Positions 19,908-26,944 of a DNA stretch of 64,000 nucleotides are shown here, piece after piece. The notes under the pieces are model-generated. The model worked only from the letters and a program-made list of their open reading frames with translations, ran no database searches and was not told where the DNA came from. This DNA comes from Pseudolabrys sp. FHR47 (GTDB lineage Bacteria > Pseudomonadota > Alphaproteobacteria > Rhizobiales > Xanthobacteraceae). The first letter of the stretch is position 1, and the number at the start of each line of letters is the position of its first letter. A program made the position numbers and the translations under genes. The DNA lies in NCBI RefSeq assembly GCF_005153485.1, contig NZ_CP039740.1, positions 806,001 to 870,000 on the forward strand. The letters are read 5' to 3'.

Positions 19908-20903
19908 CTAGGGTTCCTTGAATCTGACTGTCGATGCCGGCTCTTTTGTCAGATCCACTTCGGCGTAATTGGCCGAATTCAGCCCGCGCGCGGCGCAGTC
20001 CTTGTTGTCGGCGAGTTCGAAGCGGCCGTCGCGGGTGCATAGCGGCACCTCGCCGCCCCAGGCCAGCGCCACGCCGTTCTTCTTCAGTGCCGCGCCCTTG
20101 TCGTCGACCGCCTCGGCATAGCTGTAGATCTTCTTCTGCTCGCCGCGCATGTCCGGCCGCACGCATTGCCCGGCCTCGACGCGGTACCAGCCGCGCGTCA
20201 CGATGGCGCCGGCCTCTGTGGTGCCGATCGCCGCCATCACCGGATAGGTCGTGTCGTTGCACCAGGCAAAGCCATGGCCCTCCGGGCTCTGCGCCGCGGT
20301 CAGCAGCGTCGCGAAGAAATCTGCGCCATTGACCGCGTCCGCCGGCAGCTTGCGGTCGGCTAGGAACTTGGCGATCGCGGCTTGCGTCTTGCCGCCCTGG
20401 ATGCCGTCGATCGGGTTGGCGTCGTAACCGGCAATGACGAGCAGCCGCTGGATGCCGGCGAGGCGAGCCTGCGCATCGTCGTAATCGGCTTCCTCGGCGA
20501 GGTTGATCACCGGCCCCTTCGGCGAATCGGACGGCCGCGCCGCCGTGAACTTCACCTGCTGGCTCACCGGGCAGCCGCGGCCGTCGGCGATCTGGAACGT
20601 CGTCTCGCGCACGCACAGATCGGCATTGCCGTTCTGCGGCAGCGGCGAAGAGCCGTACACCGCCGGCGTCTTCGCATGGATATAGCTCATGTCGGCGTCG
20701 TAGGCGCCGTCGAGCACCTGTCTGCACTGGCCGGGATCGACCGTGAACCAGCCGCGCGTCTCCACCATGGCGCGGCGCTCCAGTCCGAGCGCGACATCCA
20801 TGCGGTAGCTGGTGCGGTTGCAGAGCGTGAGTTCCGCATGCGCAGCGGTGGCGATGCAAACCGCGGCGAAGGCGAGGCATCCAGCGATGAGGCGGCGAAT
20901 CAT
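19908..20903 (-). CDS. Periplasmic protein with two DUF1036 domains and a peptidoglycan-binding-like middle
   Basis: A 331-residue protein with a signal peptide (cleavage after AAHA, about residue 23). Two copies of the DUF1036 pattern are visible: LTLCNRTSYRMDVALGLE...TRGWFTVDPGQC (about 25-60) and FAWCNDTTYPVMAAIGTTE...TRGWYRVEAGQC (about 213-250). Between them, LAGIQRLLVIAGYDANPIDGIQGGKTQAAIAKF resembles a PG_binding_1 helix bundle. Single-domain DUF1036 proteins are common in alphaproteobacteria; function is unknown. Paired cysteines in each copy suggest disulfides. It stands alone between argB and the radical SAM gene. Confidence 0.75.
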   Translation of the reverse strand: MIRRLIAGCLAFAAVCIATAAHAELTLCNRTSYRMDVALGLERRAMVETRGWFTVDPGQCRQVLDGAYDADMSYIHAKTPAVYGSSPLPQNGNADLCVRETTFQIADGRGCPVSQQVKFTAARPSDSPKGPVINLAEEADYDDAQARLAGIQRLLVIAGYDANPIDGIQGGKTQAAIAKFLADRKLPADAVNGADFFATLLTAAQSPEGHGFAWCNDTTYPVMAAIGTTEAGAIVTRGWYRVEAGQCVRPDMRGEQKKIYSYAEAVDDKGAALKKNGVALAWGGEVPLCTRDGRFELADNKDCAARGLNSANYAEVDLTKEPASTVRFKEP

Positions 20904-20939
20904 GGGCGCATGCTAATGCGCCCGCCGCGCCGCCCCAAT

Positions 20940-21833
20940 CTACTTGTGCATCAAGGTGCCGGCGCCGTGATCGGTCAGCAGCTCGAGCAGCACCGCATGC
21001 GGCACCTTGCCGTCCATGATGACGACGCCCTCGACGCCCTGGTCGAGCGCGTAGATGCAGGTCTCGACCTTGGGGATCATGCCGCCGGAAATCGTGCCGT
21101 CGGCGATCAGCTTGCGCGCCTCGGCGACCGACAGGTCGGTGATCAACTTCTTGTTCTTGTCGAGCACGCCCGGCACGTCGGTGAGCAGCAGCAGCCGCTT
21201 GGCCTTGAGCGCGCCGGCAATGGCGCCGGCGAAGGTGTCGGCGTTGACGTTGAAGGTGCCGCCATCGGCCGAGGCTGCGACCGGCGCCAGCACCGGGATC
21301 ATCTCCTTGCCGAGCACATGGTTGAGCACGGTGAGATCGACCTTGTCGGGCTCGCCGACGAAGCCGAGATCGACAACCTTCTCGATATTGCTGTCGGGAT
21401 CGACCACGGTGCGCGTGACCTTCTTGGCCTGCACCATGTTGCCGTCCTTGCCGCACAGGCCGATGGCCTTGCCGCCGGCGGCATTGATGTAGCCGACGAT
21501 CTGCTTGTTGATCGAGCCGGCCAGCACCATCTCGACGATCTCGACGGTCGCGGCGTCGGTCACGCGCAGGCCGGCGGCGAATTCCGACTTGATGCCGAGC
21601 TTCTTGAGCATGGCGGCGATCTGTGGGCCCCCGCCATGCACCACCACCGGATTGATGGCGGCCTGCTCGAGCAGCACGATGTCGCGCGCGAAATCCTGGG
21701 CCAGCGTCTCGTCGCCCATGGCGTGGCCGCCGTATTTCACCACGACGATCTCCTCGTCGTAGCGCTGCATGTGCGGCAGCGCCTCGGAGAGCACGCGGGC
21801 CTGTTCCTGCGGATCGACTTTCGACTGGCTCAT
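20940..21833 (-). CDS. argB: Acetylglutamate kinase
   Basis: Second step of arginine synthesis: phosphorylates N-acetyl-L-glutamate. The 297-residue protein has [13 protein letters not shown] at the nucleotide site, [10 protein letters not shown] in the second glycine-rich loop, the [10 protein letters not shown] turn, and the C-terminal [10 protein letters not shown] and [26 protein letters not shown]. The N-terminal helix before VVKYGG is the type associated with arginine-inhibited hexameric enzymes. It belongs to the conserved engB-argB order, here split by a DUF423 gene and a repeat. Confidence 0.97.
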   Translation of the reverse strand: MSQSKVDPQEQARVLSEALPHMQRYDEEIVVVKYGGHAMGDETLAQDFARDIVLLEQAAINPVVVHGGGPQIAAMLKKLGIKSEFAAGLRVTDAATVEIVEMVLAGSINKQIVGYINAAGGKAIGLCGKDGNMVQAKKVTRTVVDPDSNIEKVVDLGFVGEPDKVDLTVLNHVLGKEMIPVLAPVAASADGGTFNVNADTFAGAIAGALKAKRLLLLTDVPGVLDKNKKLITDLSVAEARKLIADGTISGGMIPKVETCIYALDQGVEGVVIMDGKVPHAVLLELLTDHGAGTLMHK

Positions 21834-21866
21834 GGCCGACCTTGGTTCGTCTGTGGTGGGGCCGTT

Positions 21867-22229
21867 TTAGCGGCGCGCAAGCAGCGCGGCAATGGCGACC
21901 GCGAGCCACGCCAGGATCATGATGGTGCCGCCGGTCGGCGCCGCCATGGGGAACAGCCGGTGCCCGGCGAAGGCACGCAGCGACAGGTCGCCGGCGAACA
22001 AGGCCGCGCCGATGACGAAGCCGGCGCTCGCCGCGATCCCAAGCGGCCGCATGGTCAGGCCGTTCCGTGTCGCCACCGTGACGGTGATCACCGCGCAGGC
22101 ATGGATCAGCAGCAGGTAAGCCGCGCTGTCGAGGCCCATACCGGCTTTGGCGCCATGCGCGCCCGCCGCGGCCAGCACGACGCCCGATGCGCCCATCAGG
22201 CCGGCGAGAACGATGAAGAGGGTGTTCAT
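21867..22229 (-). CDS. DUF423 family small membrane protein
   Basis: A 120-residue protein with four hydrophobic segments. It has GAFGAHG-like GAAGAHGAKAGM near residues 25-35, followed by GLTMRPLGIAASAGFVIGAALFAGDLSLRAF and a C-terminal PTGGTIMILAWL, all typical of DUF423 (YgdD-like) proteins. Function unknown. It is 33 bases upstream of argB on the same strand and could be co-transcribed. Confidence 0.88.
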   Translation of the reverse strand: MNTLFIVLAGLMGASGVVLAAAGAHGAKAGMGLDSAAYLLLIHACAVITVTVATRNGLTMRPLGIAASAGFVIGAALFAGDLSLRAFAGHRLFPMAAPTGGTIMILAWLAVAIAALLARR

Positions 22230-22260
22230 GGCTCTTTTGTCTCCAGCGGTTGCCCCAACC

Positions 22261-22343
22261 TCCGTTCATCCCCGCGCAAGCGGGGATCCAGAGGCCACAA
22301 CTTCGGTCCAATCTGGGTCCCCGCTTTCGCGGGGACGAACGGA
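22261..22343. repeat. Palindromic repeat, GTCCCCGCGAAAGCGGGGAC type
   Basis: Inverted repeat with outer arms tccgttcatccccgcg and cgcggggacgaacgga, lying between the engB stop and the DUF423 start. It comes within 2 bases of the engB stop codon, a tight insertion. The hairpin would sit in an engB-DUF423-argB message. Confidence 0.8.
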
Positions 22344-22344
22344 G

Positions 22345-22995
22345 TTAGCCTTTGCGTTCTGCCAGCAACCTTGCCACCGCCGATCGCATATCCTGCAGGC
22401 CGGCGCCGGTCTCGCTCGACGTCGCCAGCACGGTGGGAAAGGCGGACGGATATTTCGCCATACCGGCCTCGACCTCGGCGATGCGCTTCGGCAGGTCGGC
22501 GGCCTTGACCTCGTCGGTCTTGGTCAGCACCACCTGATAGCTCACCGCGGCGCTGCCGAGCACCTTGAAGGTCGGTACGTCGGTGTCCTTGATGCCGTGG
22601 CGCGCGTCGATCAGCACATAGACGCGCAAGAGATTGGCGCGGCCGAGCAAATAGCGCTCGATCAGGTCGGTCCACTGCGCGATCTTCGATTTGGCCGCCG
22701 CGGCATAGCCGTAGCCCGGCATGTCGACGAGCGTCAGTTCGCCGCCGCCGTTGAAGAAGATCAGCTCCTGCGTGCGTCCCGGCGTGCGCGAGGTGCGCGC
22801 CAGCGCCTTTCGCGATGTGAGCGCGTTGATCAGGCTGGATTTGCCGACATTGGAGCGCCCGGCAAACGCGATCTCGACGCCGCGCATCTTCGGCAGCGAC
22901 TCGAGCGTCGCCGCGGCGGCGGCAAACTGCCAGTCCACGTTGAACAGCTTGCGGCCGGTCTCGATCTCGTCGCGGGTGAAGTCGTTGCTCGCCAT
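22345..22995 (-). CDS. engB: Ribosome biogenesis GTP-binding protein EngB (YihA/YsxC)
   Basis: Small essential GTPase needed for large ribosomal subunit assembly. The 216 residues carry G1 AGRSNVGKSS (about 45-54), G2 TPGRT (71-75), G3 DMPG (91-94) and G4 TKTD. Start ATG at 22995 has AGAGGA 6 bases upstream; an in-frame ATG at 23016 would add 7 residues. Upstream lies a repeat-rich stretch of about 1.1 kb that separates it from yidC, its usual neighbour. Confidence 0.96.
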   Translation of the reverse strand: MASNDFTRDEIETGRKLFNVDWQFAAAAATLESLPKMRGVEIAFAGRSNVGKSSLINALTSRKALARTSRTPGRTQELIFFNGGGELTLVDMPGYGYAAAAKSKIAQWTDLIERYLLGRANLLRVYVLIDARHGIKDTDVPTFKVLGSAAVSYQVVLTKTDEVKAADLPKRIAEVEAGMAKYPSAFPTVLATSSETGAGLQDMRSAVARLLAERKG

Positions 22996-23034
22996 TAGTC
23001 CTCTGCTGTTCGTCACGGTCGGACGAGAATACTT

Positions 23035-23125
23035 CCGTCATGGCCGGGCTTGACCCGGCCATCCCGCTTAGGGGACGCACGGTGCCCGCCTAAGCGGGAT
23101 CACCGGGTCAAGCCCGGTGATGACG
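23035..23125. repeat. Palindromic repeat, GGCCGGGCTTGACCCGGCC type
   Basis: Second copy of the element at 17352-17438, with nearly the same interior (cgcttaggggacgcacggtgc) but diverged right arm (caccgggtcaagcccggtg). It lies immediately upstream of engB. Confidence 0.8.
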
Positions 23126-23409
23126 GCGTTGGATACGGTGCCGCGCCTCTACCACGTTTCCGCCTGCTTGGCCCACCCTCCCCTGGAGGGGGATGGTCGA
23201 CCGTTTGAGCGTCAGCGAAAACGGGTGGGGTGGGGTGAAGTGAAGCCCGCCTGTAGCCCGGATGAGCGCAGCGAAATCCGGGGACGTCCTCACTCCGCTC
23301 GTCCCCGCGAAAGCGGGGACCCAGAAGTGCAGCGCTCGGCGTTGGATGAGTGCCCGTAAACCAGATGAACGAAGTGTATCCGCCATCTGTCGTTCGCGAG
23401 GGAGGCGGC
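23126..23409. repeat. Mosaic of fragments of three repeat families
   Basis: No gene is supported here. From left to right: a cccaccctcccctggaggggg element with ggtggggtgggg on its right (about 23171-23242); the left half of a gtagcccggatgagcgcagc element (about 23252-23291); then a half GTCCCCGCGAAAGCGGGGAC element (about 23299-23323). The half elements are joined without their matching arms, which suggests repeated insertion and deletion at this spot. Confidence 0.6.
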
Positions 23410-23736
23410 CTACGGACCACCATCCGCCTCACCGCCCGCAAACTTCTCTTCGATATCCTGCCGTCCATCCAGCACACGCAGGATTTCCGGCGTGTCTCTG
23501 ACAACACGATAGAAGACGACGTGAGGCGTGGCGGCGAATGACCGCAGCCCCGGCCGGATTTCGTCCCGGGCGCGGCCGGCGAGGGGGGTGTTCCTCGATC
23601 AGAGAGACGACCCGGCCCAGTTCGCGATGATATTCTCAGCCGTGCGCGTGCCGGCGAGCGCGACATAGTGATTCCAGATATTTTCGCGATCATCGAGCGC
23701 TTCCGGCGACCACAGAGCGGTTCGCCGCAGAGCCAT
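23410..23736 (-). pseudogene. ParE/RelE-type toxin gene, broken by two frameshifts
   Basis: Reading from ATG 23736 gives MALRRTALWSPEALDDREN..., through AENII, the start of a ParE-like toxin. A one-base loss near 23622-23626 then shifts the frame; the family sequence ELGRVVSLIEEHP continues in the next frame, and an extra C in a run of six (about 23583-23588) returns it to the first frame as AGRARDEIRPGLRSFAATPH and VVFYRVVRDTPEILRVLDG, ending at TAG 23410. In the original frame a TGA stops translation after about 45 codons. Two compensating shifts could be real decay or sequencing error. The ATG is 3 bases after the antitoxin stop. Confidence 0.75.
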
Positions 23737-23739
23737 CTT

Positions 23740-23943
23740 TCACCGGCTCTTCTGCCGCAGAAAATCCTCGACGCTCGACTCTTTGCCCAGTCCCGCATCC
23801 ATGGAACGGATACCTTTGTCGATCTCGCCGCGCAGGGCGCGCAGCTTTTCGACGTGGGAGAGCAGCGAACGTCCGATGGCTTCCTGATCCTCGGCGGGCA
23901 GGCGCTCCAATTCGGCAATGGCTTGCTCGAGCGATTTGACCAT
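23740..23943 (-). CDS. Antitoxin-like protein of a ParE/ParD-type module
   Basis: A 67-residue protein, MVKSLEQAIAELERLPAEDQ onward, with helices rich in E, R and L and a C-terminal EDFLRQKSR. Similar short proteins precede ParE/RelE-type toxins in Bradyrhizobium-like genomes (recalled). It lies 3 bases upstream of the broken toxin gene, the normal antitoxin-first order. The frame is intact, so an orphan antitoxin may still be made. No ribbon-helix-helix motif is obvious at this resolution. Confidence 0.65.
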   Translation of the reverse strand: MVKSLEQAIAELERLPAEDQEAIGRSLLSHVEKLRALRGEIDKGIRSMDAGLGKESSVEDFLRQKSR

Positions 23944-23994
23944 GCCGGCATTCTATCAGAACGCGCGCGGCAAAACAGGGGCGAGGCAGACTCG

Positions 23995-24071
23995 TAGCCC
24001 GGATGAGCGCAGCGAAATCCGGGGCTTGCAGGCCGCCCATCCCGGCTTTCGCTGCGCTCCAGCCGGGCTAC
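23995..24071. repeat. Palindromic repeat, GTAGCCCGGATGAGCG type
   Basis: Inverted repeat with arms gtagcccggatgagcgcagc and gctgcgctccagccgggctac. It lies between the antitoxin gene and the yidC terminator. The left half occurs alone at about 23252. A dispersed family in related genomes (recalled). Confidence 0.75.
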
Positions 24072-24116
24072 AGTCATCCAGCACTGCAAAAAAAGCTGGG
24101 CATCCATTCCCCCAAC

Positions 24117-24145
24117 AAAAAAGCCGGGCTTTCGCCCGGCCTTTT
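24117..24145 (-). terminator. Rho-independent terminator of rpmH-rnpA-yidC
   Basis: On the minus strand, GCCGGGC-GAAA-GCCCGGC followed by six T. It lies about 36 bases after the yidC stop. A GNRA-type GAAA loop and perfect 7-bp GC stem make it convincing. Confidence 0.85.
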
Positions 24146-24180
24146 CTTTTCTTCCAGCGCTCGCGCCACACTCGGTCCCG

Positions 24181-26034
24181 CTACGCTTCCTTCTTCTTGC
24201 CGAGCCCGAAGGTGCCCTTGAGATTGTCCCACAGTTCGATCTTCGCGCCGTTCTTCTTCATGATGTAGGCCTGCTGCGCCACCGACAAAGTGTTGTTCCA
24301 GGCCCAGTAGATGACGAGGCCGGCCGGGAAGCTCGCCAGCATGAAGGTGAAGATCAGCGGCATCCAGTTGAAGATCATCGCCTGCGTCGGGTCCGGCGGC
24401 GTCGGGTTGAGCTTCATCTGCACCCACATCGTGATGCCCATGATGATCGCCCAGATGCCGAGATGCAGGAACGGGCCCAGCACCGGAATATGCGTCGGGT
24501 CGTAAGGGATCAGCCCGAACAGAGTGAACAGGTTGGTCGGGTCCGGCGCCGACAGGTCCTTGATCCAGCCGACGAACGGCGCGTGCCGCATTTCGATGGT
24601 GACGAACAGCACCTTGTACAGCGAGAAGAACACCGGGATCTGGATCAGGATCGGCAGACAGCCGGCCAGCGGGTTGATCTTCTCTTTCTTGTAGAGCTCC
24701 ATCAGCTCCTGCTGCTGCTTGGCCTTGTCGTCCTTGTAGCGCTCGCGCAGCTGCGTCATCTGCGGCTGCACCGCCTTCATCTTCGCCATCGAGGCGTAGG
24801 ATTTCGAGGCCAGCGGGAAGAAGATCAGCTTGATCAGCAGCGTCACGATCAGAATGGCGAAGCCGAAATTGCCGACCAGATGGAACAGCCAGTCGATGAC
24901 CAGGAACAGCGGCTTGGTGATGAAGTAGAACCAGCCCCAGTCGATCAGGCGGTCGAAGCGGTCGAGCTTGAGGCTCTCTTCATAGGCGTTGATGACGCGC
25001 ACTTCCTTGGCGCCGGCGAATAGCCGCGCCTGCGCCGTGCCGGTCGCGCCCGGCGCGATGGTCTGCGCGTCGAGCACATAGTCGGACTGGTAGGTCTTGA
25101 CGTTGCCGAGCATGCCGCCGCTGAAGCGCGCCTTCAAAAGGCTCGTCGCCGGGTCGGGCACCAGCACAGCGGCCCAGTATTTGTCGGTGAAGCCGAGCCA
25201 TCCCTTGGTGGCCGCGTAGGAGAATTCCTTTTTCTCCTCGAGGTCCTTGTAGCTCTTCTCGATCAGGCCGTTGTCGCCGAGCACGCCGACCGGGCCTTCG
25301 TGCAGGATGTAGAAGCCGGCGGTGTGCGGCGTGTTGTGGCGCGAGATCAGCGCGTAGGGATAAAGCGTGACCGGCTTGTCGGTCTTGTTGATCACTTCAT
25401 CCTTGGCGGTGAACAGGTACTTGTCGTCCACCGAGATGGTGCGGCGGAATTCGAGGCCGGCGCCGTTGTCGAAGGCGAGCGTCACCGGCTTGCCGACGTC
25501 GAGCTTGCCGGAGCCGACCTGTGTCCACACCGTGTTGGCGTCCGGCACCTTGATGTCCGGCGTCGCGGGGCTCCAGCCGAATTCGGCGTAGAACGGGTCC
25601 GGCGCGCCCGAGGGCGACAGGAGGATCACCGGCGGCGATTTCGGATCGACCGTCTCGCGGAATTTCAGGAGGGCCAGATCGTCGATGCGGCCGCCCTTGA
25701 GTGCGATCGAGCCGCGCAGGTCGGCGGTTTCGATCGGCAGGCGCGGCGAGGCGGCCAGCGCCGAGGCGCGGGTCGCGGCCGGTGCGGCGGCCGTGGCCGG
25801 AGCAGGCTGAGCGCCGGGGACAGGGGGAGCGCCGGGGGCGGTCGTGCCGGGCGCCGGGGTGACGCCCGGAGCGGCAGTCTGGCCGGGCGCGGCGGGCGTT
25901 TGCGTCTGCTGCGATTGCGCCTGCTGGGCGGCCTTCTGCTTCTCGGCCTGCGGCACGGCGTAGAAATATTGCCACGCGATCAGCACGAGGGCCGACAGCA
26001 CGATGGCGATGATGGTGTTCTTGTTATCGGTCAT
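24181..26034 (-). CDS. yidC: Membrane protein insertase YidC
   Basis: Inserts and folds inner membrane proteins, alone or with SecYEG. The 617-residue protein has an N-terminal membrane anchor (about 6-26), a low-complexity Pro/Ala/Gln linker (about 35-95), a large periplasmic domain, and the C-terminal five-helix core beginning about residue 370 with WGWFYFITKPLFLVIDWLF, KSYASMAKMKAVQPQMTQLRERY and QIPVFFSLYKVLFVTIEMR. The conserved cytoplasmic Lys/Arg-rich tail is present. It overlaps rnpA by 4 bases; the usual yidD gene between rnpA and yidC is missing. Confidence 0.97.
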   Translation of the reverse strand: MTDNKNTIIAIVLSALVLIAWQYFYAVPQAEKQKAAQQAQSQQTQTPAAPGQTAAPGVTPAPGTTAPGAPPVPGAQPAPATAAAPAATRASALAASPRLPIETADLRGSIALKGGRIDDLALLKFRETVDPKSPPVILLSPSGAPDPFYAEFGWSPATPDIKVPDANTVWTQVGSGKLDVGKPVTLAFDNGAGLEFRRTISVDDKYLFTAKDEVINKTDKPVTLYPYALISRHNTPHTAGFYILHEGPVGVLGDNGLIEKSYKDLEEKKEFSYAATKGWLGFTDKYWAAVLVPDPATSLLKARFSGGMLGNVKTYQSDYVLDAQTIAPGATGTAQARLFAGAKEVRVINAYEESLKLDRFDRLIDWGWFYFITKPLFLVIDWLFHLVGNFGFAILIVTLLIKLIFFPLASKSYASMAKMKAVQPQMTQLRERYKDDKAKQQQELMELYKKEKINPLAGCLPILIQIPVFFSLYKVLFVTIEMRHAPFVGWIKDLSAPDPTNLFTLFGLIPYDPTHIPVLGPFLHLGIWAIIMGITMWVQMKLNPTPPDPTQAMIFNWMPLIFTFMLASFPAGLVIYWAWNNTLSVAQQAYIMKKNGAKIELWDNLKGTFGLGKKKEA

Positions 26035-26450
26035 CGGGATTCCGTCTCGGGCTTTCCTGCCGGTGTGGTCTTTTGCGCGCCCCGCGCTTGTCGCGTTCCG
26101 TGTTTAGGCGAACCGTCTTTTCGTGATCCATCATGGGCACGCCGCAAGGCCCGCTCGAAGTCCTGTGTCATGCGCTCGAAGGGCAGGCTGAGCGCCGCCT
26201 GGCGCCCGACTAGCACATAATCGGTGCCGGCGTGCATGCGGCCTTCGCCGAAAAGGCGGACCATTTCGCGCAGGCGGCGGCGCACCCGGTTGCGCTCGAC
26301 GGCGTTGCCGACCTTGCGCGAAACGGTAAATCCGACCCGGGCCGGGCCGGGCTGGTCGCGTTCGCGAGCCTGCAGGACAAAAGCGGCGGCCGGAACTTTG
26401 GTCCCGGTCGCCGCTTTGAGAAAATCCGCCCGTTGCTTCAATTTTTGCAT
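26031..26450 (-). CDS. rnpA: Ribonuclease P protein component
   Basis: Protein subunit of RNase P, which matures tRNA 5' ends. The 139-residue protein has RVGFTVSRKVGNAVERNRVRRRLRE (given here as two parts of the RNR box: TVSRKVGNAV and ERNRVRRRLRE) and MHAGTDYVLVGR. A Lys/Arg/Gly/Pro-rich tail of about 30 residues after FERALRRA is longer than in E. coli. It follows rpmH by 34 bases and overlaps yidC by 4. Confidence 0.95.
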   Translation of the reverse strand: MQKLKQRADFLKAATGTKVPAAAFVLQARERDQPGPARVGFTVSRKVGNAVERNRVRRRLREMVRLFGEGRMHAGTDYVLVGRQAALSLPFERMTQDFERALRRAHDGSRKDGSPKHGTRQARGAQKTTPAGKPETESR

Positions 26451-26484
26451 TTAAAGCAGCGTCGCGGCGAGAAAAAGCCGCTGT

Positions 26485-26619
26485 TTAGGCGCTGAGCCGC
26501 TTGCGTCCGCGGGCACGCCGGGCCTGGACCACCTTGCGGCCGCCCGTGGTCTTCATGCGCGCGCGGAAACCGTGACGGCGCTTGCGCACAAGCTTGCTCG
26601 GTTGGTAGGTCCGCTTCAC
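26485..26619 (-). CDS. rpmH: 50S ribosomal protein L34
   Basis: A 44-residue very basic protein that starts [18 protein letters not shown] and ends GRKRLSA, the invariant L34 pattern. It uses a GTG start at 26619, with GGAG about 9 bases upstream, and is too short for many gene finders. It leads the rpmH-rnpA-yidC operon and has a well-formed promoter 100 bases upstream. Confidence 0.97.
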   Translation of the reverse strand: MKRTYQPSKLVRKRRHGFRARMKTTGGRKVVQARRARGRKRLSA

Positions 26620-26717
26620 GTTAAAATCTCCGATAATCGCGCCGTGGGGACGGGGCAATAGCCCCAGAATCCGCCAAAAACCCGAGCTTTGCCGGGGTCA
26701 GCACTCGTGTGGGGCGG

Positions 26718-26746
26718 CTTATAAGGCAGCCATTCCAGCCCGTCAA
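26718..26746 (-). promoter_or_regulatory. Promoter of rpmH-rnpA-yidC
   Basis: On the minus strand TTGACG (26741-26746), a 17-base spacer and TATAAG (26718-26723). This is near the sigma-70 consensus and correctly oriented, about 100 bases before the rpmH start. Strong housekeeping promoters are expected for this operon. Confidence 0.75.
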
Positions 26747-26944
26747 TGCGACCGGAGGGCGTTAAATCGGCCTTTTTCGGCAAGCAGGCCGTCTAGCCAT
26801 GTCAGCCGGCAGGGGCCGCGCTACCCCACATATTTGCCACCCTTGGGGGCAAGGTTGGAAAGTCTGCCCGAAATCGGGGAATAGCTCGCCGCCGCGGGTG
26901 TTTGGTCTCATCGAGGCACGCTCTGGCCTCTATAGTCACTTGCA
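26747..26944. other. Divergent intergenic region between rpmH and histidine kinase
   Basis: About 200 bases with no supported gene. The kinase start at 26945 has no clear ribosome binding site, and a TATAGT sequence lies at about 26929-26934, just before the start, which could mean a nearly leaderless transcript. I see no large inverted repeat here. Confidence 0.4.

Noticed and set aside
19882..22311. A very long (809-codon) minus-strand open frame over DUF1036, argB and DUF423
   Set aside because: Arg/Gly-rich shadow of three well-supported genes on the same strand in another frame.
20382..22508. Long plus-strand open frame opposite argB
   Set aside because: Shadow with His/Asp/Arg-rich composition; argB on the other strand has all catalytic motifs.
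23100..24107. A 335-codon minus-strand open frame
   Set aside because: It crosses repeats, the broken toxin and the antitoxin in a different frame; composition is Arg/Pro/Ser rich with no family sign. It is a GC-driven open frame.
24117..24145. Another dispersed palindromic repeat
   Set aside because: The GAAA loop, 7-bp GC stem and following T-run on the minus strand fit a terminator of yidC better.
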